From NCBI RefSeq assembly GCF_900091315.1, contig NZ_FLSP01000023.1, positions 1 to 64,000 on the forward strand: a stretch of 64,000 nucleotides of DNA, written 5' to 3'. The notes below the pieces were generated by a model. The model did no database searches. It was given only the letters and a program-made list of their open reading frames with translations, and was not told where the DNA came from. The position numbers and the translations under genes were made by a program. The number at the start of each line of letters is the position of its first letter. The stretch's first letter is position 1. Positions 36,012-45,755 of this stretch are shown in pieces. This DNA is from Streptomyces sp. DI166. GTDB lineage: Bacteria > Actinomycetota > Actinomycetes > Streptomycetales > Streptomycetaceae.

Positions 36012-36791
36012 GTGACCACCACCGCAGACAGTGCCACCATCACTGCCCAGGACCGCTCCCAGGGCCGACTTGAGCCGGTGCATGCGATGAACGAAGCCGC
36101 GAATCCCGACGGACACAAGCGCTCCCTGCCGGGCCGACCTCCAGGCATCCGGGCCGACAGCTCCGGACTCACCGACCGGCAGCGCCGGGTGATCGAGGTC
36201 ATCAGGGACTCCGTGCAGCGCCGCGGCTACCCGCCGTCGATGAGGGAGATCGGGCAGGCCGTGGGCCTCTCCAGCACCTCCTCGGTCGCGCACCAATTGA
36301 TGGCACTGGAGCGCAAGGGCTTCCTGCGGCGCGACCCGCACCGCCCGCGCGCGTACGAGGTGCGCGGCTCCGACCAGGCCGCCTCCGTGCAGCCCACGGA
36401 CACCGCCGGCAAGCCCGCCGCGTCCTATGTCCCGCTGGTCGGCCGGATCGCCGCCGGTGGCCCCATCCTCGCGGAGGAATCCGTCGAGGACGTCTTCCCT
36501 CTCCCCCGGCAGCTGGTCGGTGACGGTGAGCTGTTCGTCCTCAAGGTCGTCGGTGACTCGATGATCGAGGCCGCGATCTGCGACGGCGACTGGGTCACGG
36601 TCCGCCGCCAGCCGGTCGCCGAGAACGGCGACATCGTGGCCGCGATGCTCGACGGCGAGGCCACCGTCAAGCGCTTCAAGCGCGAGGACGGCCACGTCTG
36701 GCTTCTCCCGCACAACTCCGCGTACGAGCCGATCCCCGGCGACGACGCGACCATCCTCGGCAAGGTCGTGGCGGTGCTGCGGCGCGTGTGA
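36012..36791 (+). CDS. lexA: SOS repressor LexA
   Basis: A 259-residue repressor of DNA-damage genes. Winged-helix DNA-binding domain at about 52-118 ([20 protein letters not shown]); self-cleavage site Ala148-Gly149 (RIAAGGPI); catalytic Ser183 (VGDSMIEA) and Lys220 (EATVKRF), so RecA-stimulated self-cleavage should work. The N-terminal 50-residue extension is typical of Streptomyces LexA. GTG 36012 follows GAGAGGGG. It is divergent from nrdR and convergent with dinG, a common SOS gene. Confidence 0.97.
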   Translation: MTTTADSATITAQDRSQGRLEPVHAMNEAANPDGHKRSLPGRPPGIRADSSGLTDRQRRVIEVIRDSVQRRGYPPSMREIGQAVGLSSTSSVAHQLMALERKGFLRRDPHRPRAYEVRGSDQAASVQPTDTAGKPAASYVPLVGRIAAGGPILAEESVEDVFPLPRQLVGDGELFVLKVVGDSMIEAAICDGDWVTVRRQPVAENGDIVAAMLDGEATVKRFKREDGHVWLLPHNSAYEPIPGDDATILGKVVAVLRRV

Positions 36792-36816
36792 GCACCGCGC
36801 GGTCGCCGTTCTGACC

Positions 36817-36850
36817 GGGCCCCGGAACCCCTGCGCCGGTTCCGGGGCCC
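36817..36850. terminator. Bidirectional hairpin, lexA / dinG
   Basis: GGGCCCCGGAACC (36817-36829) pairs perfectly with GGTTCCGGGGCCC (36838-36850) over an 8-base loop. Confidence 0.85.
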
Positions 36851-36932
36851 TGTTCTGTCCGGTCCCGGTGAAATCCGGTGACACACGGGTGGTTGGCCTG
36901 TCCCGGCTGCGGGACGACCAACCACCCCCGCC

Positions 36933-38918
36933 CTACGCTCCGGCCTGCGCCTCTGCCTGCTTGGCCGCCGCGTCGATCGCGGACAGCGACCTGCGCACCT
37001 GATTACGGTCCGTTGTGTACCAGAAGTCCGGAAGCGACGCCTTCAGATAGCTCCCGTACCGCGCCGTCGCCAGCCGCTGATCCAGTACGGCGACCACGCC
37101 CCGATCCCCCGACGCCCGTACGAGGCGGCCGGCGCCCTGCGCCATGAGCAGCGCCGCGTGGGTGGCGGCCACCGCCATGAAACCGTTGCCGCCCGCGTCC
37201 TCCACCGCCTTCTGGCGGGCGCTCATCAAAGGGTCGTCGGGGCGCGGGAACGGGATCTTGTCCATGACGACGAGCTGACAGCTCGGGCCGGGCACGTCGA
37301 CGCCCTGCCACAGCGAGAGCGTGCCGAACAGACAGGTCTTCGGGTCGGCCGCGAAGTTCTTGATCAGCTCGCCGAGGGTCTCCTCGCCCTGGAGGAGGAT
37401 CGGGAACTCCGGAATGCGCGAGCGCAGTTCCTCCGCCGCGAGTTGCGCAGCCCGCATCGAGGAGAACAGACCCAGCGTGCGGCCACCGGCCGCCTGGATC
37501 AGTTCCGTCAGCTCGTCCAGCATGTCCGCGCGGTCTCCGTCCCGCGCAGGGCGGGACAGATGCTTGGCGACGTAGAGGATGCCCTGCTTGCGGTAGTCGA
37601 AGGGCGAGCCGACGTCGACGCCCTTCCACTGCGGCAGGTCGTCTCCCTCCGTGCCCTCGGGGGCGAGGCCCAGCGACGCGCCGACGCCGTTGAAGTCGCC
37701 GCCCAGCTTCAGGGTCGCCGAGGTAAGGACCACCGAGCGGTCGGTGAAGAGCTTCTCGCGGAGCAGGCCGGAGACCGACATGGGCGCCACGCGCAGGGAC
37801 GCGCCGAAGCGGTCGTGGCGCTCGTACCAGACGACGTCCCACTCGGAGCCGTTCGTGATCCGTTCCGCGACATCGTGCACGGACTCCACGGAGGCCAGCG
37901 CCTGCTTGCGGACCGCGTCCTCGTCCTGGACGGACTTGTCACGGGTCGCGCCGATCGCGGAGATCACCGTGCGGCAGGCGTCCCGCAGCGCCATCAGCGC
38001 ATAGCCGAGATCCTCGGGAATCTCCTCCAAGCGGCTCGGCAGCGCCAGCTCCATCAGGCGCTCGAAGCCCTCGGCCGCGGTCTGGAGCTGGTCTGCGGCC
38101 TTCTCGTTGACCAGCTTGGCGGCGCGCCGGACAGCCCGGTTGACCTGGCCCGGGGTGAGCTCGCCGGTGGCGACACCGGTGACCCGGGAGACAAGTTCGT
38201 GCGCCTCGTCGACGATCAGCACCTCGTGCTGCGGCAGCACCGGGGCGCCCTCGATGGCGTCGATTGCGAGCAGGGCGTGATTGGTGACGACAACCTCGGC
38301 GAGCTTGGCGCGCTCACGGGCCATCTCGGCGAAGCACTCGGCGCCGTACGCACACTTCGAGGCGCCGAGGCATTCGCGCGATGAGACGGACACCTGCGCC
38401 CAGGCCCGGTCCGAGACACCGGGGGTGAGGTCGTCGCGGTCGCCCGTCTCGGTGTCGTCGGACCAGTCGCGCAGCCGCAGCAGGTCCTGGCCCAGCTTGC
38501 TGGTCGGCGCCGCCGCCTCGAACTGGTCGAAGAGGCCCTCCTCCTCGTCCTGCGGAACACCCTCGTGCAGACGGTGCAGGCAGAGGTAGTTCGAACGACC
38601 CTTGAGCATCGCGAACTCCGGGCGGCGACGCAGCAGCGGATGCAGGGCGTCGACGGTGCGCGGCAGGTCCCGCTCCACCAGCTGGCGCTGCAGGGCCAGC
38701 GTGGCCGTCGCCACGACGACGCGCTCCCCGTGCGCGAGGGCGGGGACCAGATAGCCGAGCGACTTTCCGGTGCCGGTGCCGGCCTGAACCAGCAGATGCG
38801 AACCGTCGTCGATCGCCTCCGCGACGGACTCGGCCATGGTCACCTGGCCGGGGCGCTCCGTACCGCCGACAGCAGTGACGGCAGCGTGCAGGAGTTCGGG
38901 GAGTGAGGGCTTCGTCAT
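36933..38918 (-). CDS. dinG: DinG/XPD-type ATP-dependent DNA helicase
   Basis: A 661-residue 5'-3' superfamily 2 helicase. Walker A AGTGTGKS (46-53), DEAH box 237-240, and four cysteines for a [4Fe-4S] cluster: Cys113, Cys183, Cys189 and Cys195. Motif VI lies near the C-terminus (QGAGRLVRASGDRG). DinG unwinds R-loops and D-loops and helps resolve replication-transcription conflicts. Start ATG 38918. A TAGGGT box just upstream may serve as -10; I find no LexA box there, although dinG is SOS-regulated in other bacteria. Confidence 0.95.
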   Translation of the reverse strand: MTKPSLPELLHAAVTAVGGTERPGQVTMAESVAEAIDDGSHLLVQAGTGTGKSLGYLVPALAHGERVVVATATLALQRQLVERDLPRTVDALHPLLRRRPEFAMLKGRSNYLCLHRLHEGVPQDEEEGLFDQFEAAAPTSKLGQDLLRLRDWSDDTETGDRDDLTPGVSDRAWAQVSVSSRECLGASKCAYGAECFAEMARERAKLAEVVVTNHALLAIDAIEGAPVLPQHEVLIVDEAHELVSRVTGVATGELTPGQVNRAVRRAAKLVNEKAADQLQTAAEGFERLMELALPSRLEEIPEDLGYALMALRDACRTVISAIGATRDKSVQDEDAVRKQALASVESVHDVAERITNGSEWDVVWYERHDRFGASLRVAPMSVSGLLREKLFTDRSVVLTSATLKLGGDFNGVGASLGLAPEGTEGDDLPQWKGVDVGSPFDYRKQGILYVAKHLSRPARDGDRADMLDELTELIQAAGGRTLGLFSSMRAAQLAAEELRSRIPEFPILLQGEETLGELIKNFAADPKTCLFGTLSLWQGVDVPGPSCQLVVMDKIPFPRPDDPLMSARQKAVEDAGGNGFMAVAATHAALLMAQGAGRLVRASGDRGVVAVLDQRLATARYGSYLKASLPDFWYTTDRNQVRRSLSAIDAAAKQAEAQAGA

Positions 38919-39282
38919 AGCGCGTCCACCCTACGGCCCGGCACTGACAAACGGGTGATCGCTGAGGGGGTGGGGGGCTCGATCATGACAGGGGGCTGGA
39001 TCACGGCAGGTAACTGGATCACGGCGGGGGGTTGGATCAAGACCGGGGGTCCTTGAGGTGTGAGTGGGGCGGTGAAGGGGCGTGGGCGTGAAGGGGTGTG
39101 GGGTGGGTGCCGCGGTGGGGCGGATGCCGCGGCGGGAGGTGGTGACCGAGGCTGGTGTCGTCGGAGCCGACGCACTCGCCTTCCGGCCCGCTGCGAAATC
39201 CATCCACGAAGAGTGGGAACCCCAGCCGCCCGACCGGTGTACTCAAAGTGACGACACAACGTGACGACATCACGACGCGCCG
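38919..39282. other. 364-bp dinG upstream region
   Basis: This region separates dinG from the siderophore acetyltransferase gene, both on the minus strand. It holds an 18-bp tandem repeat (38978-39049) and otherwise G-rich sequence. A 123-codon minus-strand reading over it overlaps the dinG start but shows no coding bias or ribosome binding site. Confidence 0.5.
38978..39049. repeat. 18-bp tandem repeat, four imperfect units, upstream of dinG
   Basis: Units start at 38978, 38996, 39014 and 39032. The consensus is CTGGATCACGGCGGGGGG. Each unit contains a GGATCA or CGATCA core, placed 18 bases apart. Confidence 0.85.
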
Positions 39283-40146
39283 TCACAACACATCGCGCAA
39301 GGCCCGGTCCCTGACCATGAGAGCGGCCCGCTTGTCCGGCAGGTCGACCTCTGCGCAGAACCGGAACCCAGCGCTCAGGAAAGCGGCGACGGAGGGGGTG
39401 TTTCGAAGGTCGGGCTCGGCGATGACGCGCGCACAGGCGGGCCGCCGGTCGAGCGCCCGATCGGCAACGGCACGCAGGAGCGTGGAGCCGAGCCCTCGTC
39501 CGCGGTCGACGACATCACCGATGAGGAGGTGGATTCCGGTGTCATGAGGACGGGCGGGATAGTGGCGGGCCAAGGGGTCGAGGTCCGCTCGGTAGATCTC
39601 CCAGTAACTCATCGGCGTGCCGTCCAGCACGCCCACGCATGGCACACTGCGCCCGTCCCCGGCGGACTGGGACCGTACGTGCTGCTCGACCACGCCCAGG
39701 GGCCCGGCCAGCTCCCAGAAGGCGGCAACAGCGGGGTCGTTCATCCAGCGGGAGATGAGAGGAAGGTCGCGTTCAAGGCAGACGGGAACGAGTTGGAGCA
39801 CGCCCGCGGACGTGGTGATCGGCCCCCAGTCCACGACGCGGTCGAGGAGGTCGTCACCTAGCGGTGCTGACGGGGCGGACTGGATGGGCGCCGGCGCGCC
39901 TGGGCCACCGCCCCCGTCGCCCGGGCCGCCGCCACCGTCGCCCGGGGCGGAACCAGCCCCCGGATCGGTATTCGCCGCCGTCTCCGTCGCCCCCTCCGTC
40001 GCCGCGATCAGCGCGAGGAGTTCGGGGGGCAGGCGCAGGTCCAGGGTGTCCTCGCTGTCCCCGCCGAGGGCACCGGGATCGGGGTCGGTACTCACGGGTG
40101 CGGCGGGGTCGATACCGGCGTCGGTGCTCGCGTCGTTGGGAGCCAC
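39283..40146 (-). CDS. Siderophore-type GNAT acyltransferase
   Basis: A 287-residue protein with a disordered Gly/Pro/Ala-rich N-terminal 100 residues and a C-terminal GNAT fold of the AlcB/IucB/RhbD type (ISRWMNDPAVAAFWELAGP, HLLIGDVVDRGRGLGSTLLRAVADRAL, RVIAEPDLRNTPSVAAFLSAGF). It should acylate an amine or hydroxylamine of a siderophore precursor using acyl-CoA. It is the third gene of a same-strand set with an IucA/IucC synthetase and a diaminobutyrate-type aminotransferase. Start at 40146. Confidence 0.88.
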   Translation of the reverse strand: MAPNDASTDAGIDPAAPVSTDPDPGALGGDSEDTLDLRLPPELLALIAATEGATETAANTDPGAGSAPGDGGGGPGDGGGGPGAPAPIQSAPSAPLGDDLLDRVVDWGPITTSAGVLQLVPVCLERDLPLISRWMNDPAVAAFWELAGPLGVVEQHVRSQSAGDGRSVPCVGVLDGTPMSYWEIYRADLDPLARHYPARPHDTGIHLLIGDVVDRGRGLGSTLLRAVADRALDRRPACARVIAEPDLRNTPSVAAFLSAGFRFCAEVDLPDKRAALMVRDRALRDVL

Positions 40147-40249
40147 GGCGACGCTCCTCTCTCAGGAAACGGGGTGGGTCATGGTCCTCGGTGATGCGGG
40201 GGCGGAGGTGGTCAGCAAGGTCAGAGGCTGGAAGTCCGGGATGTGAAGC

Positions 40250-42412
40250 TCAGCAGTGAAGGGGGTTGGCGATGGTGACGTAGACGGACTGGGTGTCGAC
40301 CGGGCCGACGAGTTCGTCCAGCCCGTGCAGACGTGTCAGGAGGTTGGCCTTGCAGCGCAAGGTGGGCGAGTCGAGGAGGTGGGCCGGGAGTGAGGTGCGC
40401 AGAGGGGCGGACCCTCGGGAAACGTCGCCGAGGAATCGGCGGAATGCGGCCAGCAGAAGCCGCTCGTCGGCCAGGCCCTGTGACCCGAAGGCGCCGATCA
40501 GGCCGAAGACGTTGTTGATGGCGAGGTAGTAGGTGAAGCGTTCTTCGGTCACGTCGTCGGTGACGAAGGTGTCGCTGTGCTGCCCGATGCCTGGCAGCCG
40601 GGCGTCGAGTTCCTCGCGTCGGGACTCGCGGAAGTAGTAGCCCTGGTTGTCGCGGTAGCGGCCGCCGGTGGGCCAGCCGTCCGGGTCCAGCAGGAGCAGG
40701 GTGTTCTGCTGGTGCGCCTCCAGGGCGACGCCGGCCTCGGCGTCCAGCCAGAGCACCGGGCGCACCACGTGTTCGAGATAGCGCAGGAACCACTCGACGG
40801 ACACGGCACCCCGGGGCCGGCCGGAGCGGGCGGCCAGGCGCGTGACGACATCGGCCAGGCGGGACCGCCAGACCGGTCCGGTCTGCGGGTGGCAGCCGAC
40901 GGCACTGGGCAGAGCGGTCTGCGGTCGCGGGGAGACGAGTCCGGCGACGCAGGACACGTCGGCGGCGGGGTGGAAGGGGTTGTGCCTGATCACCACGTCC
41001 AGGCCGGACAGGGGCGCGCCGTCCGGGCCGTCGACGGCGATCCAGGCGGGGTCCCGGACGATGTCGAAGCCCGGGTGGGCGGTCTGCCACTTGCTGGCCA
41101 GCCCGGTGCGCAGCAGGCGGTGAACCTCGACGCCGCGGTGCAGTTCTTTGCGGAGGTTCTCACGACGGGAGTTGGTGATGCGCAGGCCCAGCGAGAGCTT
41201 GAGCATGGCGGCGGCGCCGGAGCGGTGGACGGTGCGTACGGAGGAGGTGGGGTGCCAAGGAGCGCCGTGAGGGCCCAGGTCCCGGAGGAGTCCGGCGTCG
41301 AAGAGGGCTGCGGTCTCGGGGCGGTTACGGATGTCGCGGAACTGCCAGGGGTGCAGGGGAAGGGCCGCGTAGGTGTCGGGCAACCGCAGGCCGGGGCCCG
41401 CGAGGCGGGCGGTGAGGTGGGGCGCGGGGACGGGTCGGCCGCGTTCGGTCCACGCCGAGTCGGTGGCGAGTACGGAAGGAGCGATCGCGATCCAGTGAAG
41501 GGGGAAGGAGCCACGTGTCTCGGGTGAGTACAGCCGGGCTTCGGAGTCCGATACGCCCTCGCGGCTCTTCGGGGCCGGGTGGAGGGGGTGGCCCAGGACG
41601 AGTGCCTGCTCTGCGCTGAGGAAGAGGTCGGGGCCGTCGGCGGGGCGTTTGCGGCGGTCGCTGATGAAGAGGGCGGTCCGGCGAACCGAGTCGGCGACCC
41701 GGGCGACGAGGTCTGCGCCGTCGAGGGCATGTGCTGCTGGGGGCCGTGGCCCAGCGCCGGGGGTCTCCCGGGCGAGCAGTGCGGCCACGGTGACCGCGTC
41801 GGCGGGTGGCGACTGCTCGGGGGCGCCCTCCAAGCGGGGGAGTCCGAAACGGTGCCAGCCTGTCGGGGACCAGTAGTGGACCGGTGCGATCAGGGCCGTG
41901 CCGCTGGCGGGGAGCGGGATATGGAGGGTCCCGGTGGTGGGGGCGGCGAGGCCTGCTTCCCGTACCCAGCAGCGGAGCAGATTCTCGACGGCGGCGGCGT
42001 CAGCCGCTGTGCGGGGGTCGGGGTGCTGGAGGAGGTCGGCTGTTGGGCGGAGTCGGTGCTTGGCGGTGAGGGCGTCGCCCGGCCCTGCAGCGACCGCCTC
42101 CGGGTTCCGTACGCCCTGGGGCTCAGGACGCCCTCCCCGGCCGCCTCCACCACCCTCCCCGCCCCTGCTCCCGGCCCCGCCGCTCCCCCGCCCCGTCCCG
42201 TCGTCCCCGCCCGCTCCCTCCGAGCCGCCCCCGCCCCCCGATGGGCCGCTCAGCTCCGGGCTGGCGCCTTGTTGCCGGGGAACCGCGGGGTCCTGTTTCC
42301 GGGGGACCGAAGGGTCCGTCGGCAGTGAGGGCCGGGGCTGGGAGGGGCCGGAAGGGGGGCGGGCGGGTGTGCCCCCCTGGGTGTGCTCGTCGGATGTGTG
42401 GGTGGTGTTCAA
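40250..42412 (-). CDS. IucA/IucC-family siderophore synthetase
   Basis: A 720-residue NRPS-independent siderophore (NIS) synthetase, which joins carboxylates such as citrate to amines through acyl-adenylates. Core motifs are clear: HPWQFRDI, KLSLGLRITNSRRENLRKELHRGVEVHRLL, and the C-terminal EAHQQNTLLLL and RDNQGYYFRES. Residues about 50-100 are a Gly-rich, low-complexity insertion. The start is a TTG at 42412, taken because the frame closes just upstream; a later start after the Gly tract is possible. It lies 82 bases after the aminotransferase gene and 103 before the acyltransferase gene. Confidence 0.9.
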   Translation of the reverse strand: MNTTHTSDEHTQGGTPARPPSGPSQPRPSLPTDPSVPRKQDPAVPRQQGASPELSGPSGGGGGSEGAGGDDGTGRGSGGAGSRGGEGGGGGRGGRPEPQGVRNPEAVAAGPGDALTAKHRLRPTADLLQHPDPRTAADAAAVENLLRCWVREAGLAAPTTGTLHIPLPASGTALIAPVHYWSPTGWHRFGLPRLEGAPEQSPPADAVTVAALLARETPGAGPRPPAAHALDGADLVARVADSVRRTALFISDRRKRPADGPDLFLSAEQALVLGHPLHPAPKSREGVSDSEARLYSPETRGSFPLHWIAIAPSVLATDSAWTERGRPVPAPHLTARLAGPGLRLPDTYAALPLHPWQFRDIRNRPETAALFDAGLLRDLGPHGAPWHPTSSVRTVHRSGAAAMLKLSLGLRITNSRRENLRKELHRGVEVHRLLRTGLASKWQTAHPGFDIVRDPAWIAVDGPDGAPLSGLDVVIRHNPFHPAADVSCVAGLVSPRPQTALPSAVGCHPQTGPVWRSRLADVVTRLAARSGRPRGAVSVEWFLRYLEHVVRPVLWLDAEAGVALEAHQQNTLLLLDPDGWPTGGRYRDNQGYYFRESRREELDARLPGIGQHSDTFVTDDVTEERFTYYLAINNVFGLIGAFGSQGLADERLLLAAFRRFLGDVSRGSAPLRTSLPAHLLDSPTLRCKANLLTRLHGLDELVGPVDTQSVYVTIANPLHC

Positions 42413-42443
42413 CGTCTGCTCTGTTCCTAGGGAGGTGGTTCTG

Positions 42444-42497
42444 GTGGAGGGGAAGCCGGTCGTGGAGGGGAAGCCGGTGGTGGAAGGGCGGCCGTCA
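42444..42497. repeat. 18-bp tandem repeat between aminotransferase and synthetase genes
   Basis: Three units at 42444, 42462 and 42480; the first two differ by one base and the third has diverged. The last unit includes the aminotransferase stop codon. Confidence 0.8.
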
Positions 42498-44036
42498 GGG
42501 GCGGAGCCTGGTCTGCGTGTGGGTGCGGGCGGCTGTCTGGACGGCGTCGGTCAGACGGTCCAGGACCGCGGTGGCCTGCTCGTCGGTGATCGTGAGCGGC
42601 GGCAGGAGCCGTACGACGCTGTTGTGGCGTCCGCCGAGTTCGACGATCAGGCCTCGGCGCAGGCACTCCCGCTGGACGGCGGCGGCGAGTTCGGGGGCCG
42701 GTGGCAGGGGCTCGTAGGTTCGGTCCGCCGGAGTCGGGTTCTCGGTCGGCTGCGGGTGCTGTTTCGGCGTCGGCTCCCCCGACGGGTCGACCAGCTCGAC
42801 GCCGATCATCAGACCTCGGCCCCGGACGTCGCCGACGCAGGTGAAGTCGGTTCGCAGGCGGCGGAGTTCGGTCAGCATGCGGTCGCCGAGGCGGTGGGCG
42901 CGGTCGGCGAGGCCGTTCTCGCGGACGTGGGTGAGGGTGGCCGTGCCCGCGGCCATGGCGAGTTGGTTGCCGCGGAAGGTGCCCGCGTGGGCTCCGGGCT
43001 CCCAGACGTCGAGGTCCTCGTGGTAGACCACCACCGCCAACGGGAGGCTGCCGCCGATGGCCTTGGAGAGGACCATCACGTCCGGGGTGACGCCGCTGTG
43101 CTCCACGGCCCAGAAGGCGCCGGTGCGGCCGACGCCGGTCTGGACCTCGTCGACGATGAGCGGGACGGAGTGGTCCGCGGTGAGCTGACGCATCCGGCGC
43201 AGCCAGGCGTCGGGGGCCGGAATCACTCCGCCCTCACCCTGGACCGGTTCGAGGATCATCCCGGCGGGGTGCGGCACGCCGGACTTGGGGTCGGTGAGGA
43301 CGGACTCGGTCCAGCGGGCGGCCAGTTCGGCACCGCGGTCGCCGCCGACGCCGAACGGGCAGCGGTAGTCCTGGGGGTAGGGCAGTCGGGCGACACGTAC
43401 GTCGGGGGCGTTGCCGGAGGCTTCGAGGGCGCCGCTGGTCATGCCGTGGTAGGCGCCGGTGAAGGCGAGCAGTCCGTCGCGGCCGGTGGCGGTGCGGACG
43501 AGCTTGAACGCCGCCTCCACGGCGTCGGTCCCGGCGGGTCCGCAGAACTGCACGCGTGCGTGGTCGGCGAGTCCGGCAGGCAGCGTGCGGAACAGTTCCG
43601 TGATGAAGGCGTCCTTCACCGGGGTGGCGAGGTCGAGGACGTGCAGCGGGGCGCCGGAGTCCAGGACCTTGCGGATCGCCTCCAGCACGACGGGGTGGTT
43701 GTGGCCGAGGGCGAGTGTTCCGGCACCGGACAGACAGTCCAGGTACCGGCGTCCGTCCGCCCCCTCGATCGTCATCCCGCGCGCCCGTACCGGCACGATC
43801 GGCAGGGCCCGCGCGTAGGTGCGTGCCGACGATTCGCGCGCCGCCTGCCGCCGCAGGATCCCTTCGTGCCAGGGCAGGCGCGCGCCGGTACTGCCCTCAC
43901 TCCCCCCGCGCTTCCGCCCGCCCGGCGCACGCGCCCCGGACGCGCCCGCGCGGCCCTCGGTGTGACCCTCTTCCGGGTCCTCCTCACCAACTCCCGCCAC
44001 AGGCCCCCCGGCTGTGCGTACCCCCGCCCCGGTCAC
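42495..44036 (-). CDS. Diaminobutyrate-type class III aminotransferase
   Basis: About 513 residues of PLP-dependent class III aminotransferase, closest to diaminobutyrate-2-oxoglutarate aminotransferases (EctB, RhbA). Conserved parts: [48 protein letters not shown], and the PLP lysine in LSKAIGG. It likely makes L-2,4-diaminobutyrate for the siderophore. A Pro-rich stretch ([20 protein letters not shown]) interrupts the C-terminal domain. The start is uncertain: GTG 44036 with GGAG nearby is chosen; TTG 44075 is an alternative. It is the first gene of the cassette. Confidence 0.85.
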   Translation of the reverse strand: MTGAGVRTAGGPVAGVGEEDPEEGHTEGRAGASGARAPGGRKRGGSEGSTGARLPWHEGILRRQAARESSARTYARALPIVPVRARGMTIEGADGRRYLDCLSGAGTLALGHNHPVVLEAIRKVLDSGAPLHVLDLATPVKDAFITELFRTLPAGLADHARVQFCGPAGTDAVEAAFKLVRTATGRDGLLAFTGAYHGMTSGALEASGNAPDVRVARLPYPQDYRCPFGVGGDRGAELAARWTESVLTDPKSGVPHPAGMILEPVQGEGGVIPAPDAWLRRMRQLTADHSVPLIVDEVQTGVGRTGAFWAVEHSGVTPDVMVLSKAIGGSLPLAVVVYHEDLDVWEPGAHAGTFRGNQLAMAAGTATLTHVRENGLADRAHRLGDRMLTELRRLRTDFTCVGDVRGRGLMIGVELVDPSGEPTPKQHPQPTENPTPADRTYEPLPPAPELAAAVQRECLRRGLIVELGGRHNSVVRLLPPLTITDEQATAVLDRLTDAVQTAARTHTQTRLRP

Positions 44037-44407
44037 CCCGGCTCCGGCCCCTCCCCGTACCCCGTCCACGCCCAACGCTCCCCGACCTCCCGCCGTTCTG
44101 GGGCGAGCAAGTCCCTTGTGTCCTCGCCCGTCCCGACATACGCACCCCCGCGAGCCTTCACTCGAAGGTGCGGGGAAATGGGTGCAGGGGGTCGCCTCCG
44201 GACAGCAGAACCCCCACCGCTACCAACCCCGGAGCACGCACGGGGTTACGGGTTGCTTCAAGATCCTTGCCGTGACGGAACCGTTGCCGTTCCGTCGGAA
44301 GTCCCCCACAGCGAGCGCATAGTGTGTGTTGCCGTTCCCGTCGCCGTCCGTGGCGCGGGACAGCGGCAGCGCCGCCCGGTTCGTTCACCTCAGGGGGAGT
44401 CAGACTC
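44037..44407. other. 371-bp divergent promoter region, siderophore cassette / protease genes
   Basis: A perfect 8-bp inverted repeat, GACGGAAC (44274-44281) and GTTCCGTC (44289-44296), lies 112 bases before the protease start. TAGTGT (44320-44325) is a possible -10 for the protease gene. No iron box was found despite the neighbouring siderophore genes. No coding pattern is evident. Confidence 0.5.
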
Positions 44408-45622
44408 ATGCGATCGATACGCCCGTCCTTCATTGCTCGCCGAGGGAGGGGCGCGCGGCGCAGAACCCCCCTGCCTGCCGCTGTCGCCCTCGTCGCGGCC
44501 CTCGCGCTCACCGCCACCGCCTGTGACTCGGACGACGAGGCCGCCGACATCGCCGCCTCGGCCACCGCCGACGCGGGTGACGGCAAGATCTCGTTGGACG
44601 ACATCAAGGACCGGCTCCAGGAGCACGGGATCGACCTCGACAAGTGGAAGGACGGCGCCTGGAAGAACTGGGACAAGGACGACTGGCTGCGCGAGGCCGA
44701 GGACTTCGTCAACCCGATCATCGAGGACCTGTGGGACCCGGACCGGATGCGCGAGGCCGAGGAGCCGGACCAGGGTGTCGACGACAGCGACCTCTCCGGT
44801 GACCAGGGCGTGACCGACCCGGAGCCGGCTCCGGTGGACGCGAAGGCCGTTCCGGCCGCGTACCACGAGAGCGAGCCGACCGCGGGCAAGGTGTTCTTCG
44901 ACTCGCCCGAGGGGACGATGGTCTGCTCGGCGACTGTCGTGGCCGACCCGGCCAACCCCGGTAAGTCCAACCTGGTGTGGACGGCGGGCCACTGCGTCCA
45001 CGCGGGCAAGAGCGGCGGCTGGTACCGGAACATCGCCTTCGTGCCGTCGTACAACAACGACTCCATGGAGACGGCGGAGCTGGAGAGCGCCACGCGCGAG
45101 GAGATCGCGCCGTACGGGGTCTGGTGGGGCGACTGGGTCCAGACCTCGGACCAGTGGATCGAGCAGGGCGGTGCGACCGGCGGTGACGGTGCCTCGTACG
45201 ACTTCGCCGTGATCCATGTGACGCCGGAGGAGGGCAGCGGCGGCAAGTCGCTGGAGGAGATGGTCGGTTCGGCCCTCCCGGTGGACTTCAACGCCCCGGC
45301 CGTGCCCGAGGTGGACAGCATCACCGCGACCGGGTACCCGGCGGCGCCGCCGTACGACGGGCAGAAGCTGTACCAGTGCCAGGACAAGCCGGGCCGGCTG
45401 TCGCTGAACAAGACGGACCCGACGATGTACCGGATCGGCTGCACGATGACCGGTGGTTCGTCGGGCGGTGGCTGGGTCGCGACGGGGTCGGACGGCAAGC
45501 CCGCGCTGGTGTCCAACACCTCCATCGGCCCGGTGGAGTCGGGCTGGCTTGCCGGGCCGCGGCTCGGCAAGGAGGCCAAGGGCGTGTTCGACGAGGTCAG
45601 CGGGAAGTTCGCCGGCCAGTGA
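44408..45622 (+). CDS. Trypsin-like protease lipoprotein (paralogue 1)
   Basis: A 404-residue exported protein. After an Arg-rich signal, LTATAC with Cys39 is a likely lipid-attachment site. Residues 60-115 form a conserved Trp-rich module (DIKDRLQEHGIDLDKWKDG, FVNPIIEDLWDPDRM). The protease domain keeps a triad: His195 (TAGHC), Asp265 (YDFAV) and Ser352 (GGSSGGGW), with the S1 family V8-like layout. Cys324 (LYQC) and Cys345 (IGCT) probably form a disulfide. ATG 44408 has GGGGAG upstream. It is about 60% similar to the next gene, an evident tandem duplication. Natural substrate unknown. Confidence 0.88.
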   Translation: MRSIRPSFIARRGRGARRRTPLPAAVALVAALALTATACDSDDEAADIAASATADAGDGKISLDDIKDRLQEHGIDLDKWKDGAWKNWDKDDWLREAEDFVNPIIEDLWDPDRMREAEEPDQGVDDSDLSGDQGVTDPEPAPVDAKAVPAAYHESEPTAGKVFFDSPEGTMVCSATVVADPANPGKSNLVWTAGHCVHAGKSGGWYRNIAFVPSYNNDSMETAELESATREEIAPYGVWWGDWVQTSDQWIEQGGATGGDGASYDFAVIHVTPEEGSGGKSLEEMVGSALPVDFNAPAVPEVDSITATGYPAAPPYDGQKLYQCQDKPGRLSLNKTDPTMYRIGCTMTGGSSGGGWVATGSDGKPALVSNTSIGPVESGWLAGPRLGKEAKGVFDEVSGKFAGQ

Positions 45623-45628
45623 GCAAGG

Positions 45629-45667
45629 ACGGCGGTGGGACCGGAACCTTCACGGTCCCACCGCCGT
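45629..45667 (+). terminator. Hairpin after protease paralogue 1
   Basis: ACGGCGGTGGGACCG (45629-45643) pairs perfectly with CGGTCCCACCGCCGT (45653-45667) over a 9-base loop. It separates the two paralogues, so they are probably transcribed separately. Confidence 0.85.
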
Positions 45668-45755
45668 TCGCCCTCAACTCCCCGGGCATAGTGGGGAGTC
45701 GCGTGCCCGGCACGCGTGCATCAGTCAGAGCAGTTCTACGGGGGTCATCGCACCA

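Noticed and set aside
38915-39286. 123-codon minus-strand reading over the 18-bp repeats upstream of dinG
   Set aside because: No ribosome binding site, overlaps the dinG start, and composition is that of the repeat, not of a protein family.
44037-44407. Iron box for the siderophore cassette
   Set aside because: No sequence close to TTAGGTTAGGCTAACCTAA was found on either strand in this region.
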